Shown: in pieces, positions 13,217 through 24,271 of the stretch
Layout: every line of letters starts with the position of its first letter
Numbering within the stretch: the stretch's first letter is position 1
Program-made: the position numbers and the translations under genes
Notes under the pieces: model-generated
Database searches by the model: none
What the model saw: only the letters and a program-made list of their open reading frames with translations
Told to the model about the DNA's origin: nothing
Assembly: GCA_004794655.1 (NCBI GenBank)
Contig: SMMW01000146.1
Span: 124,001 to 188,000, forward strand
Length of the DNA stretch: 64,000 bases
Origin: Marisa cornuarietis
Taxonomy: Eukaryota; Mollusca; Gastropoda; Architaenioglossa; Ampullariidae
Reading direction: 5' to 3'

Positions 13217-14031
13217 CACGGACCTTCATCTACTGGATAAGTGTCTCAGGTTTATATCCGGTGTAAGTCTCGGCTTTACTTATCAGCCTGCCCGTGTTTC
13301 CGGTTCCGGTTTGCTATGCCAAGAGATACGGACCTTCATTTAATTTTTAATAAAGGTCAGTGGTTTGCAGACGTAAATGGATTCGAAAAAAATGGACAGG
13401 TGCATTGTTGCATTGTTGGATGTCATACCAATAAAGCGAGGTGTCGTTATCCTCAACAAAAAGTAAACATCTATCCTCGTCGCCATCATAGCTTACAAAA
13501 GCAACCGACCTTAGCAATGGGGGACTTCCCTATTGTCGTCTGCTAGTAAATGGCGTTGTCGTGAACTCAGTGCTACCACGAACCGTCATATATGGCATTT
13601 ATTAAATTAATTCTTAAAGTATGGGCTCTTTGTAACAGAATAATCTATATAATTGTTTCCAAAAAATCAAAAACAATGCTTTTTTTTAAAAAAATTGTTA
13701 GTGGTAGAGCAAGTCAATAGCATCTGTTGTGACGGTGTTTATATGATAAAATTCACGATAAACCCACATGCGTTTTCTAGAAACAACCAAAATACATTTT
13801 ACAGAAAATACTACTGTTGATTTTGCAATCAGTCTTCTTTAACAAGGTTCTTATGACGGAAAAGCTTAATTACTTCTAAAATTTCTTCGACGTTAGGAAA
13901 ACCCGCCATTTTGAAATTTGAAACGGAAGTGAAAACCGAACGTCTGTAGGGTTTGTTACAATTGGTCACTCCTATGATAGCGCGAAGAGGCAACGAATGA
14001 GAGACACTCACCCAGTAGATGAAGGTCCGTG
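13217..14031. mobile_element. P-superfamily-like DNA transposon, 815 bp, complete ends
   Basis: The ends are 31-bp inverted repeats at 13217-13247 and 14001-14031, matching at 29 of 31 positions and starting CACGG. They are flanked by a perfect 7-bp direct repeat CTGGCGT (13210-13216 and 14032-14038), read as the target-site duplication. Termini of the form CANRG, 31-bp repeats and 7-8-bp duplications are the textbook signature of the P superfamily (Drosophila P, THAP9). At 815 bp it is too short for a transposase. An ATG frame at 13316-13546 has a CCIVGC motif that could be the start of a THAP zinc finger, but the later Cys-x2-His pair is missing. It is probably a non-autonomous derivative. 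Confidence 0.72.
13316..13546 (+). pseudogene. 76-codon ORF with a possible truncated THAP start
   Basis: The frame starts at an ATG (MPRDTDLHLIF) just inside the left inverted repeat of the P-like element and ends at TAG. Residues around 30-37 read HCCIVGCHTN, resembling the first Cys-x3-Cys of a THAP DNA-binding domain, which in P-type transposases sits at the N-terminus. The downstream cysteine and histidine ligands and the AVPTIF-type end are not visible. The context favours a decayed transposase N-terminus, but the match is only a few residues and could be chance. Confidence 0.25.
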
Positions 14032-14059
14032 CTGGCGTTGTGGTAGACATGGGTAGACG

Positions 14060-14868
14060 TGTCAGCTGACAGGGGCCGCCACTCTTGTCCATTGTGGGCG
14101 ATAGTCAGCAGGTCCTGTACAGGACGACCAGTCCAGTCTTTGATGTTCGTAAGTCAGTTCTTTCTCTGTCCACCGCGGTGTCGGCCACCCTCCAAGGTGC
14201 CTTGAAGGATAGTCTTCGACAAGGTGTCGTGCCGGGTCACGTGACCAAAGAAGACCCGCTTACGTCGCTTGACTGTTGATAGTAGAGGTTCCTGGTGTCC
14301 TACCAGTGTGGCCATCTTGTTTCTTACAAAGTCGTTGGTTTTGTGTTCTTTGTATGAGATCTGGAGCAGCCTCCTCAGACACTTGTTCTCGAATGTCTGG
14401 ATTCTCCTTTCCGTGTCGGCGAGCAGAGTCCACGTGTCGCATCTGTAGAGCAGGATCGGCACTACCAGGGATTTGTATAGCTTGTACTTGGTAGTGAACC
14501 TTATTTTGTGGCTATGACAGATCCTATCTAGCCTAGCCATTGCCGCTGTTGCTGCTGCGATCCTGATGCGGATATCTAGCGTGGAGCTGCCGTCCTTGGA
14601 GAGGGTGGCTCCCAAGTACTTGAAGCTGCTGACCTCTTCGAGCTGTACCCCGTTCATATAGATTGTCGCTTTTCCGTTGCCATTGATCATAACTTTGCTC
14701 TTTTCAGTGCTGGTCTCTACTCTATATGCATTTGAACTGTCTGTCAGTCTGTTGGAAAGAAGTATGATGTACTCCAAGAAGACATTAAACAGGACGGGTG
14801 ATAGGGGACATCCTTGACGTACCCCTGCTGTGGTGTGAAAGTAAACTCCTAGTTGGTTGTTCAGCAGT
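14060..14868 (-). pseudogene. LINE reverse transcriptase remnant with internal deletion (copy B)
   Basis: Read on the minus strand from about 14868, an open frame gives a LINE RT block ending in GVRQGCPLSP. It jumps directly to NRLTDSSNAY and STEKSKVM, then FKYLGATLSKDG, YKLYKSLVVPILLY, a Trp-containing ETW-like stretch and FFGHVTRHDTLSK, and ends at a TGA (14154-14156). In relatives, the (Y/F)ADD active-site block lies between the first two landmarks; here it is gone. The TGA falls where the family usually has Trp, and homologous reading continues after it, so it is a nonsense change. The 5' edge abuts the next minisatellite. Clade uncertain (RTE-like tail). Confidence 0.82.
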
Positions 14869-14870
14869 AT

Positions 14871-15650
14871 TGTACGTCACTTCAAACAGGCTTTGCCCTG
14901 CTTACGTCAGTCAAAACTGGCTCTGCCCTGGTTACGTCACCTCAAACTGGCTCTGCCCTGGTTACGTCACTTCAAACATGCTCTGTCCTGGTTACATCAG
15001 TCAAAACAGGCTCTGCCCTGGTTACCACACCTCAAACAGGCTCTGCCCTGGCTACGTCAGTCAAAACAAGGTCTGCCCTGGTTACGTCACTTCAAACAGG
15101 CTCTGTCCTGGTTACATCAGTCAAAACAGGCTCTGTCCTGGTTACATCAGTCAAAACAGGCTCTGCCCTGGTTACCACACCTCAAACAGGCTCTGCCCTG
15201 GCTACGTCAGTCAAAACAAGGTCTGCCCTGGTTACGTCACTTCAAACTGGCTCTGCTCTGGTTATATCAGTCAAAACAGGCTCTGCCCTGGTTACGTCAC
15301 TTTACACTGGCTCTGTCCTGGTTACGTCACTTCAAACTAGCTCTGCCCTGGTTACGTCATTTCAAACAGGCTCTGCCCTGGTTACATCAGTCAAAACAGG
15401 CTCTGCCCTGGTTACGTCACCTCAAACAGGCTCTGCCCTGGTTACGTCACCTCAAACAGGCTCTGCCCTGGTTACGTCAGTCAAATCAGGCTCTGCCCTG
15501 GTTACGTCACCTCAAACAGGCTCTGCCCTGGTTACATCAGTCAAAACAGGCTCTGCCCTGGTTACGTCACCTCAAACAGGCTCTGCCCTGGTTACGTCAC
15601 TTCAAACTGGCTCTGCCCTGGTTACGTCAGTCAAATCAGCCTCTGCCCTT
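14871..15650. repeat. 30-bp minisatellite, 26 copies, with CRE-like octamers
   Basis: The unit is 'gttacgtcac' + 'ctcaaacagg' + 'ctctgccctg' (30 bp), in exact register for 26 units. The period is a multiple of three, which explains long open frames in all three plus-strand phases; these are not genes. Fifteen units contain TTACGTCA (reverse complement TGACGTAA), a CREB/ATF-type half-variant. Landmark units (gttaccacac at 15021 and 15171; gctacgtcag likewise) repeat after 150 bp, so a five-unit block was duplicated. Confidence 0.95.
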
Positions 15651-16231
15651 CTTGCCTAGGCGCCTGTTTGACTGCCGGCTAATCATCGATGGGACGAAAG
15701 AACAACAACTGCAGCACGCTTAGGGCTTTGACGTTGGCTGATGAGGTTGTTGCCTCCCTTCAGCTTAGTTTATGTTTGTCTCTTCCTTGTTTATAGAAAT
15801 CTGGAATTCCCAACATTTCCCAACATTGCCGTTTTAAATTATAGTAATCGGCTCAAAAATAGTGGTGAGCTCAGCTCACTTGTCACATGTCCTTCACATC
15901 CTGTACACTGCGGGACCACACAGCATGCATGCAGCGACACACAATCTTGAAAAATTGACAGAAAAATCTATACATAAGATTTATAAGTAATATTTCTGCA
16001 CGCAAGCAAGCGCGCGCAAACACAATTAGTTGTATCACAGACAAGCCCACACAACAACAATCAAACTAACACTAAGACAGATGTACTCTCCGCCATAATC
16101 TTACGCTTAGTTTGGATTTCAGAGGAATAAATACGAAGAAAGAAAGAAAAAAAAACAAAGCAAAACAACCGAGTGAAGTTGTGTATGGCGGAGGGTCACT
16201 AGTTCACTGTTGTAAGAGTACATCTGTCACC
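15651..16231. other. Unassigned DNA
   Basis: No gene recognised. It holds an A-rich patch at 16135-16160. Confidence 0.45.
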
Positions 16232-16357
16232 CAGTGGCGTAGGAAGATTGGAAGGGGGGGGGGACCCCGTGCTGACAGTCAACGACTTTAACACTCTGTA
16301 TCGTTTTTGAGGGGCGGCTGCCCCCTTGCCCTCCCTCCTCGGGTTCCTACGCCACTG
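16232..16357. mobile_element. MITE with CAGTGGCGTAGGAA inverted ends
   Basis: It begins CAGTGGCGTAGGAA and ends with its exact reverse complement, a 14-bp perfect terminal inverted repeat around 126 bp. TCAC borders both sides (a 4-5-bp candidate target duplication, ambiguous because of the shared C/G). A relative with the same ends and matching interior phrases (a cagt(c/g)aacga phrase, gcggctgccc) lies at 49737-49893. It has no coding capacity. CAGTGGCG-type ends are common in animal MITEs, often placed with hAT, but I cannot assign the superfamily. Confidence 0.8.
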
Positions 16358-16720
16358 GTCACACGGGATGGAAATGTCCCATGTCTTTGTTGTGATGAAT
16401 ATCACTTTCGTTAAGGAAAAGGACTCAGTAGTGAGGGTGGAAGGCAGGTGAAGGTTTTACACGCGGAGATTCGTCAGCAAAAAGTCTTTTGTTTACGGCA
16501 GGCGCTTGGTGTGCCAGTACAGCAGGCAGTAAAGTTTGCACACACAACAACGTGTGAATCACAGGCACACTGTGGTCTTGTTTACATCTACCTTTAGCCA
16601 GCCAGGTACGAGACACAGGTGTTGTTTAAACGCAGTGGAGCCGGCTGGGGCAACAATCCATATTTCTGTTTCCGGACATGGAAGCAGCCGCAAAGCCCGT
16701 AAGGCGGACAATCTGGAATT
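16358..16720. other. Unassigned DNA
   Basis: Short single-copy-looking interval between the MITE and the LINE insertion. No exon or repeat recognised. Confidence 0.4.
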
Positions 16721-16734
16721 CATGAGCAGTTTTT

Positions 16735-17877
16735 TTTTTTTAACGCATTTTATTATGCCTTTCTATAAAACAAAGAAATCAACCTAATATAACTAACCAA
16801 TGGATAAAATAAAAGTTTGGGTTATTCAGGAATATTTCCAGCCTTTTTTTTTTCTTTTCCTTTTTTTTTTAACAAACTTTGTATATCTGCTTATTCAACT
16901 TTACAATCATTCTAAAAATATGACAACGAATAAATTTGCAAGTTTTGTACAATAGACATGAACTCCATTAGCATCTAACAATATGCTCATGTAAAAAAAA
17001 AAAAAAAAAAACTGTAAGTGCAGCTATAAGATTCTCGTTACAAACAAAATGTAAAGTCTCAGGCCACATATAGTAGCAGGCAAAAAAAATGGCATAACAA
17101 GCATGTTGAACCTTATTTCACTGTACTAGGTATTAGCGACACTAGAAATATGGGCTCAGTTTCACAACACATTTCTAATTTTAAACACTTTTAGATCTCC
17201 AAACAATTTTTTTTTTCCCTTTTTTTTTAATTATTAAGAATCTTTATAAAAGGGCTGGGACAAACGCAATTTACCCATTTCATGCAATGTCAATATGAGG
17301 TCTTTCAAATAGCCTAATCATAAAAAAGACAACATTACATAACACAAATAATAATACACAAATAATGTAACTCCATTTTCTTAACTTAAAATTTAAACAA
17401 TACACCTAGGCTTACATATTACCATTTTTTTTTTCATAGATACATATAAGATATAATATTTTACAATATGAGACAAACATATAAACATAAGGTAAAAGTC
17501 ATCCATCTGCCAAGCAGGTCATCCAACATGCTCATACATAGTTTTAACTAATCATACAGTCATGTGTATGTATATATAAATCAATATGTTTACATGACAA
17601 GTTGTTTATAGGGTAGCCAGAGTTGATCCAACCTTTCTTCATTTATTTCTAAACATGCATTAAATTTTTCAATTTTGTATCTTTGTTTCAATATTCGGAT
17701 AAAGGGTTCTAGTTGGGGGGTGGCTTTTTTGAACCTGCAGGAATATATGTATGTTTTTGCGAGTAGCAATATTAAGTCAAGTACAGCATCTGTCTCGGAG
17801 TCATTGCTTCGTCCAAACAGAACAAGATGTTCACTGACAGTTATTCTTGGAGCACTTTTACATTTGTCTGATATACA
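16735..17877 (-). mobile_element. 5'-truncated LINE insertion with 14-bp target duplication
   Basis: A direct repeat CATGAGCAGTTTTT lies at 16721-16734 and 17878-17891. Between them, on the minus strand, are a C-terminal LINE frame, about 850 bp of AT-rich 3' untranslated sequence, and an A tail (T run, 16730-16741 on plus). This is the hallmark of target-primed reverse transcription with 5' truncation. Part of the T run is shared with the duplication, so the exact edge is ambiguous by a few bases. The right flank is the tRNA-like element at 17.9-18.2 kb. Confidence 0.82.
17590..17877 (-). pseudogene. C-terminal end of LINE ORF2 (L1/Tx1-like)
   Basis: The minus-strand frame ends with about 95 residues: SEHLVLFG, then a hydrophobic helix-like LDLILLLAKTYIYSCRFKK, a PFIRILKQRY stretch and a terminal LWLPYKQLVM before TAA. 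The pattern (EH..LFG, then ..LLAK.YIY..R, then P.....L...Y..EK) is the extreme C-terminus of L1/Tx1-type reverse transcriptases as I recall it. The apparent ATG at 17880 is supplied by the target duplication, so it is not a real start. The rest of ORF2 was never integrated. Confidence 0.65.
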
Positions 17878-17891
17878 CATGAGCAGTTTTT

Positions 17892-18230
17892 ATCTACAGA
17901 AAATAAAACGAACGCCCATAAAAAGCAGCCCTTGGTATAAAGGTAAAAGGTCGTCCAATAACCTTTTGAGGTTGGTGAGGAGTGAGGTGTTAGAGACCTC
18001 ACTTTTCTCTGGGGCACCTTTATATGAGGGCGGTGCCCATCTCCTCTCCCTCGTTACTTTACCTTCCCAAGCCCTCTCAGGTATCAGGTGCCCAACCTCC
18101 CCAGCTGCGTCAACTGTGAGGGGGGGGGAGAAATAAGCTGCGCTACACGGGTATCGAACCGATGTGCCTATACCTGCGGCTTATTCAGAAGCAGTCGTGA
18201 CTGACCAAGTGGTCACTACATGTGCCGCCT
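17892..18230 (-). mobile_element. tRNA-derived SINE candidate
   Basis: On the minus strand GGTTCGATACC (near 18150-18165) matches the RNA polymerase III B box GGTTCGANNCC. About 45 bases upstream is TAGTGACCACTTGG, a loose A box. The body downstream has a GC-rich then T-rich composition and ends near the LINE target site. It does not fold convincingly as a whole tRNA, so a tRNA-derived SINE is more likely than a functional tRNA gene. A 15-base core (cagctggggaggttg) recurs at 48.39 kb. Confidence 0.4.
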
Positions 18231-18814
18231 GAACTCTGACCCCTTTCCTTACTCCACTTCTTTCTGGCAACTTTTCTAGTACCTATTTTCCTCCTCCTCC
18301 CTCTCTTTTTTGCACCCCAGTCACCCACCCTCCCCCAACACGCGCGCACGGGGCGAAGCTTAATGGTTGGTAGTGACGTCATTGTAGGGAATAACCTGAC
18401 CATCGACCTGTGTAAAAAGCCGTCCACTGACAAACATAAGTATTACCCCAGCTGCTACCCAGCTTTGAAGTTCGCGAGGGTGGGCGGCAGAAACAGATGC
18501 ACAGCACTATGATGCAGAACGGGTTCGCTTCCTGGTTGGCAAGCACGCGCGAAAAAAGGTCAAGACAGAGTCGCGTAGCCTGTCACACGGCCATGATGGC
18601 CATCAAACAAGTCAGTTGTCAGAGGACACAGGAAACAGACCGTCGGCATTACACAGATACTTCCCACGAGACTGAACAGGTGAAGTGATTGTCTAGCAAC
18701 CTCGTGTTGCACAAGGTGGGAGAAGAAAATGAGTCAGGGTGCAGAGGTCGCCTTGTTGACTCCTCTTTCGCCATTAACCTTCCGCGGTAAGTCAGGTAGG
18801 CACTGTCCTGCTCG
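18231..18814. other. Unassigned DNA
   Basis: No gene recognised. Short open frames on both strands are unlike known proteins. Confidence 0.4.
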
Positions 18815-20846
18815 GAACTCCAACTAACTAACCACACAACTCCAACTAACTAGCCACACAACTCCAACTAACTAACCACACAACTCCAACTAACTAACCA
18901 TAGAACTCCAACTAACTAACCACACAACTCCAACTAACTAACCACACAACTCCAACTAACTAACCATACAACTCCAGCTAACTAACCATAGAACTCCAAC
19001 TAACTAACCCCACAACTCCAACTAACTAACCATAGAACTCCAACTAACTAACCACACAACTCCAACTAACTAACCACACAACTCCAACTAACTAACCACA
19101 CAACTCCAACTAACTAACCACACAACTCCAGTTAACTAACCACACAACTCCAACTAACTAACAGAACTCCAAACTAACCATAGAACTCCAACTAACTAAC
19201 CACACAACTCCAGCTAACTAACCACACAACTCCAACTAACTAACCACAGAACTCCAACTAACTAACCACACAACTCCAACTAACTAACCACACAACTCCA
19301 ACTAACTAACCATACAACTCCAGCTAACTAACCATAGAACTCCAACTAACTAACCCCACAACTCCAACTAACTAACCATAGAACTCCAACTAACTAGCCA
19401 CACAACTCCAACTAACTAACCACACAACTCCAACTAACTAACCATAGAACTCCAACTAACTAACCACACAACTCCAGCTAACTAACCACACAACTCCAAC
19501 TAACTAACCATAGAACTCCAACTAACTAACCCCACAACTCCAACTAACTAACCACACAACTCCAGCTAACTAACCACACAACTCCAACTAACTAGCCACA
19601 CAACTCCAACTAACTAACCACACAACTCCAGCTAACTAACCATAGAACTCCAACTAACTAGCCACACAACTCCAACTAACTAACCACACAACTCCAACTA
19701 ACTAACCATAGAACTCCAACTAACTAACCACACAACTCCAGCTAACTAACCACACAACTCCAACTAACTAACCATAGAACTCCAACTAACTAACCCCACA
19801 ACTCCAACTAACTAACCACACAACTCCAACTAACTAACCACACAACTCCAACTAACTAGCCACACAGCTCCAACTAACTAACCACACAACTCCAGCTAAC
19901 TAACCATAGAACTCCAACTAACTAACCACACAACTCCAGCTAACTAACCACACAACTCCAACTAACTAACCATAGAACTCCAACTAACTAACCCCACAAC
20001 TCCAACTAACTAACCCCACTCCAACTAACTAACCCCACAACTCCAACTAACTAACCACACAACTCCAACTAACTAACCACACAACTCCAACTAACTAACC
20101 ATAGAACTCCAACTAACTAACCACACAACTCCAGCTAACTAACCACACAACTCCAACTAACTAACCATAGAACTCCAACTAACTAACCCCACAACTCCAA
20201 CTAACTAACCACACAACTCCAGCTAACTAACCACACAACTCCAACTAACTAGCCACACAACTCCAACTAACTAACCACACAACTCCAGCTAACTAACCAT
20301 AGAACTCCAACTAACTAACCCCACAACTCCAACTAACTAACCACACAACTCCAGCTAACTAACCATAGAACTCCAACTAACTAACCACACAACTCCAGCT
20401 AACTAACCATAGAACTCCAACTAACTAACCACACAACTCCAACTAACTAGCCACACAACTCCAACTAACTAACCATAGAACTCCAACTAACTAACCACAC
20501 AACTCCAACTAACTAACCACACAACTCCAGCTAACTAACCATAGAACTCCAACTAACTAACCCCACAACTCCAACTAACTAACCACACAACTCCAGCTAA
20601 CTAACCATAGAACTCCAACTAACTAACCACACAACTCCAGCTAACTAACCATAGAACTCCAACTAACTAACCACACAACTCCAACTAACTAGCCACACAA
20701 CTCCAACTAACTAACCATAGAACTCCAACTAACTAACCACACAACTCCAACTAACTAACCACACAACTCCAGCTAACTAACCATAGAACTCCAACTAACT
20801 TACCACACAACTCCAACTAACTAACCATAGAACTCCAACTAACTAA

Positions 20847-20847
<1 letters not shown>
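18815..20847. repeat. 22-bp satellite, about 92 copies
   Basis: The unit is 'tccaactaactaaccacaca' + 'ac' (22 bp), repeated for just over 2 kb. Variants fall in two places: cacac / catag / cccac at the junction and caact / cagct / tagcc within. Variant strings recur in blocks, so higher-order duplication has occurred. A few broken units occur near 19160-19190 and 20011-20030. It runs directly into (TC)n and (AC)n. Confidence 0.97.

Positions 20848-20895
<48 letters not shown>
20848..20895. repeat. (TC)n(AC)n microsatellite
   Basis: About eight TC followed by about sixteen AC, directly joined to the end of the 22-bp satellite. Confidence 0.95.
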
Positions 20896-20898
<3 letters not shown>

Positions 20899-21285
20899 CG
20901 AGTAAAATAAAGAAAAGGTAGCAATGGGAGAAAAAGAAAAGCAGACAGAAGGAAGAGAGAAGGTTGTACATTTGCACGCAAAGATTTTTGTTAGAAAGTC
21001 ACGATAACTGAGAAAGTTACGACCATTTCTAATTCTAACCCAGACTATTCACGAATTAGGAAAACGAGAGAAGGAAAGAATACTGAAGTAAAAACAGAAC
21101 TATTTACTTTAACTGGGAGCGACCCTGGACTGCTCAGGTCAGAGACAGAAGGCTGACCATCAGTCCGGTCCGCGAGTCAAGAACACAAACTACAGTCAGA
21201 GGTCCTTAGTCGCCGGACAGGATTTGTCTCTCTTGTGTGTGTGTGTGTGTGTGTGTGGGTGTTTGTGTGTGTTTGTGTGTGTGTG

Positions 21286-21320
<35 letters not shown>

Positions 21321-21507
21321 TGTGTGTGTGGACCTGACGTGTCGTTGCTTGTACTAACTGTAGTCGATGAAAATCGAGGGCTATTGTGGAGGCCTAGAGG
21401 TAAAAGGTGAATACAGAAAAAAAATGCGCGTGGGTATTCGTGTAATCGCACGGGTACAAACATTTGTGTATTAGTGATACTGCTTGTGCGTGTGTGGTTG
21501 TGTCCAA

Positions 21508-21542
<35 letters not shown>

Positions 21543-24228
21543 CTGCAGCACAAAAGCAAGCAGCTGAAGACGTTGGAGAGAGAGGGCGGTCCCCCCTCCC
21601 TCTCCACGTGCGCGAATTTTCGGCAGCGATGGCTGGGGTAGCTGGGGTAGCTGAGTAGCTGGGTAGCTCAGTAGGTGGGAGTGACGCGAGGGGGTACCTC
21701 CTGGAGCTCACACATGAGACTAACAAGTCTTCACTACAGAGCGTGTAAACTTGAGAGAAATGCGTCCCCTAAATCCTGCTTTCTGGAAGAAGAGCAGCTC
21801 CCCATTATTCCCTCCTCTCTTGGAGTCTCCTTCTTGTCCCTCCCTCCCATTTCAGTTTGGAAGCGCACCCCGCTGGTGTCGCCATGTTGCGCGGCTTGTG
21901 AACTGCCTGCCTGCACTCTCACCACCAGCCTCCCGTTGCCGGAGTCTCCACCATTAACGAGCGCGCGCTGCCATGGCAACACTGACGCACACAGAAGGTC
22001 AGGCTGCTGTCCGCGCATGCTGATGATGGCGAGGCACTTGAGGCGAGAGAGAGAGAGAAGCTTGCCAGCCCGCGCGTCACCGGCTCTGCACATGCATTAC
22101 CCACCACTCTGGCATTCACCACACCCCTCCCCACTGCTCGCCCCCCCCCACCAACCTTTTCTCACTCGCTTCCTCCTCCATCCCCCACCCTGCTCCACCG
22201 CCCACCCAAGGCAGACGTTACCATCGGTTTCTCCATCCTTTTCCCGACGTGCAATGCGTCTGACGTGGACCAGCGTCACACAACGCCTGCAGCGTCGACA
22301 ATAACCCCAGCAGGACCGGCCTCAGTCGCCGCTGACCATCGTTAAGCGTTTTATTCTGCCTCGTGTCAGTTTTTTCCCACTCTCCCCTCAACACGCACGT
22401 GCACTGCCCTCCAAACACACAGCGCAAGGCCAGAGGTGAAGGCGGCCATGTTGGTGGTATATAAATAATCTATTATTATAATACTAATATAACATAATAT
22501 TCACTGGTATTCACTAACGCTTGGGCAACGTTTTTTTGCACGCACTGTTGCTTATCTCCCTTTAGTCGATCACTCAGCGGCTGTAATTATTATACAGGTA
22601 TTTTTTTTTATTCTTTTGACTAAATTGCTTTCTAGAAGTTTCTCTCGAAACACAGTGTGCAGGACTGGAAAGTTTGACGGAAGTGCCTGCGGCCTCGCAA
22701 CAAGACTTGACACCCTAGGGGCTGAATATGGCCCAAGAGAAAGCCGGGGTGGGTGGGTGGGGGGATATGTGTTCGTGTTGTGAGATCTCTTCTCCTGATC
22801 TCACCCACAGAAGGGAGTACAACAGCGTGCGACCTTCACCCTTCATCTTGCCTCTCACTCTGGCGCCATTGTCAGAAAGTCTTGTCAATAGTTTGTGGCC
22901 ATGTTCTGGGTTTATTGGTGTACATTGATTGTACCTCTCGTCTGTATGATTTGTCAGTCAGTTATGCCTTTGACACAGTGATGTAGGACAGAAGGCATTC
23001 TGTGGCCACAGTGGTGTAGCATGGACGGCGTTCCAGATGACTGAGCACTTGCCGGAGTCTGTGTAACAGTGGAGTCAGTAAGTCAAGTGTTCACACTCGG
23101 TCACAACGAGGGGCCTCGTGACTCACGAGATCTCGTCATGCCATTTATGAAGCAGTTAACCTCCAACCCCGAAGTAAGACCTCACTTTATTAAAAACGAG
23201 GAGTTAAATTTGTTTTGGTTTTTACCTCATCATCTGTTTCTGTACCTCGGTGTTTCTGTAAAAGGTGTCTTCCCTCCTCTTCCCCACAACACAATTTTTT
23301 GTATGGCTTCTGCGGTGCATCGTGGAACAGACTTCTGAATTCTTGAGGATCGTTTGGCGTAGAGAGAGAGAGAGAGGAGGGAGGTATTGTTAGCATCATT
23401 ACATCTCCAGTGTCAGCTTTAAAAAGATTATCACCTTCCAAAAAAAAAAAATCAGCGAACTTTCCGTCTGTTCGTAAACATCTGCAGCCTACCCTTGTAT
23501 CTCGGTGGCGAGACAAACCCGCCATTACAGGAAAATTCCAGAGCGGTTTGCACTGGACAAAACATTTCGCGAACGAGGAGAAATTCCGGTGTCCTCCTCC
23601 TTGTTTCACGATGATCTCAGTAGTTGTAGACTGCTTGTCCTTGTTCCAGAATGATGTGAGTAGTTCCAGACTACCCTTCCTATGTCTGATGTGACTAGTT
23701 GCAGTTTGTCTGTAGGGGCTGAGCATGCCACACACCGCATCATGCATGGACCACGTGACTACAGCAAACACTACAAACACAACATGCACTTGATTAACTA
23801 GACAAGTGACCTCATCTAGGGCCGTGTGACCAGTCTATATTTAGTACCAGAATGAAGCTCAATATCTTTCGGATTATGGTAATACAATGTACGGTGTCTG
23901 TAAGGGGTGTGTGACAGCGAAAGAGAGAGTTTGAGTGGATGGGTGGGGCAAAACTGTTTTCATGTCTTGCCATCAAACATTTGTCTTTTTTCCTGACTGG
24001 ATGATGGGGGGATAGGCTAGCTGGTCGTCGCAGGCAAAGGACAAGGCTACCATTCTCGTTGTCTGGTGTTTTTGACGGTAGAATGGGGTGGGTGGGAAAC
24101 TAGTAGCCGGTTGGGTAGGTAGAGGTTTCATCATCAAGAAATGTTAAGAGCAGCGATTGTGTTGTGGCTGCAGGGCAACATGGCAGGGTAACTGTCTTTA
24201 TCATAGAATGCGCTGGCTTCTGGCACAG
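20896..24228. other. Unassigned DNA with GT tracts and a GC-rich block
   Basis: No convincing gene. Interrupted GT tracts lie at 21234-21330 and 21500-21526, followed by a GA run. A short 'ggtagctg' tandem lies at 21630-21675. The 21.7-22.45 kb stretch is GC-rich with long frames on both strands, which is typical of CpG-rich DNA and not diagnostic of protein. Confidence 0.4.
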
Positions 24229-24271
24229 GATGAAGACTTTTACGTGGAGAAGCTGAAACCAGATGGAAATG
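24229..24271 (+). CDS. Candidate 43-bp internal exon (unidentified gene)
   Basis: The segment is preceded by 'cttctggcacag' (acceptor-like) and followed by 'gtgagt' (a strong donor). It reads DEDFYVEKLKPDGNG across the exon and into its edge, which is compositionally very protein-like compared with the surrounding DNA. I do not recognise the family. Upstream pyrimidine content is modest. No flanking exons were found in the window. Transcript evidence would decide it. Confidence 0.35.

Noticed and set aside
14798..15723. Three overlapping plus-strand frames of 180-288 codons
   Set aside because: All come from the 30-bp minisatellite, open in every phase because 30 is divisible by three.
18130..18230. 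Functional tRNA gene on the minus strand
   Set aside because: A B box is present but the A box is loose, spacing is long and no acceptor stem pairs; a SINE is more likely.
18815..20847. CRISPR array or telomere-like repeat (contains ctaacc)
   Set aside because: Direct repeats have no unique spacers and the 22-bp unit is not a telomere motif; it is an ordinary satellite.
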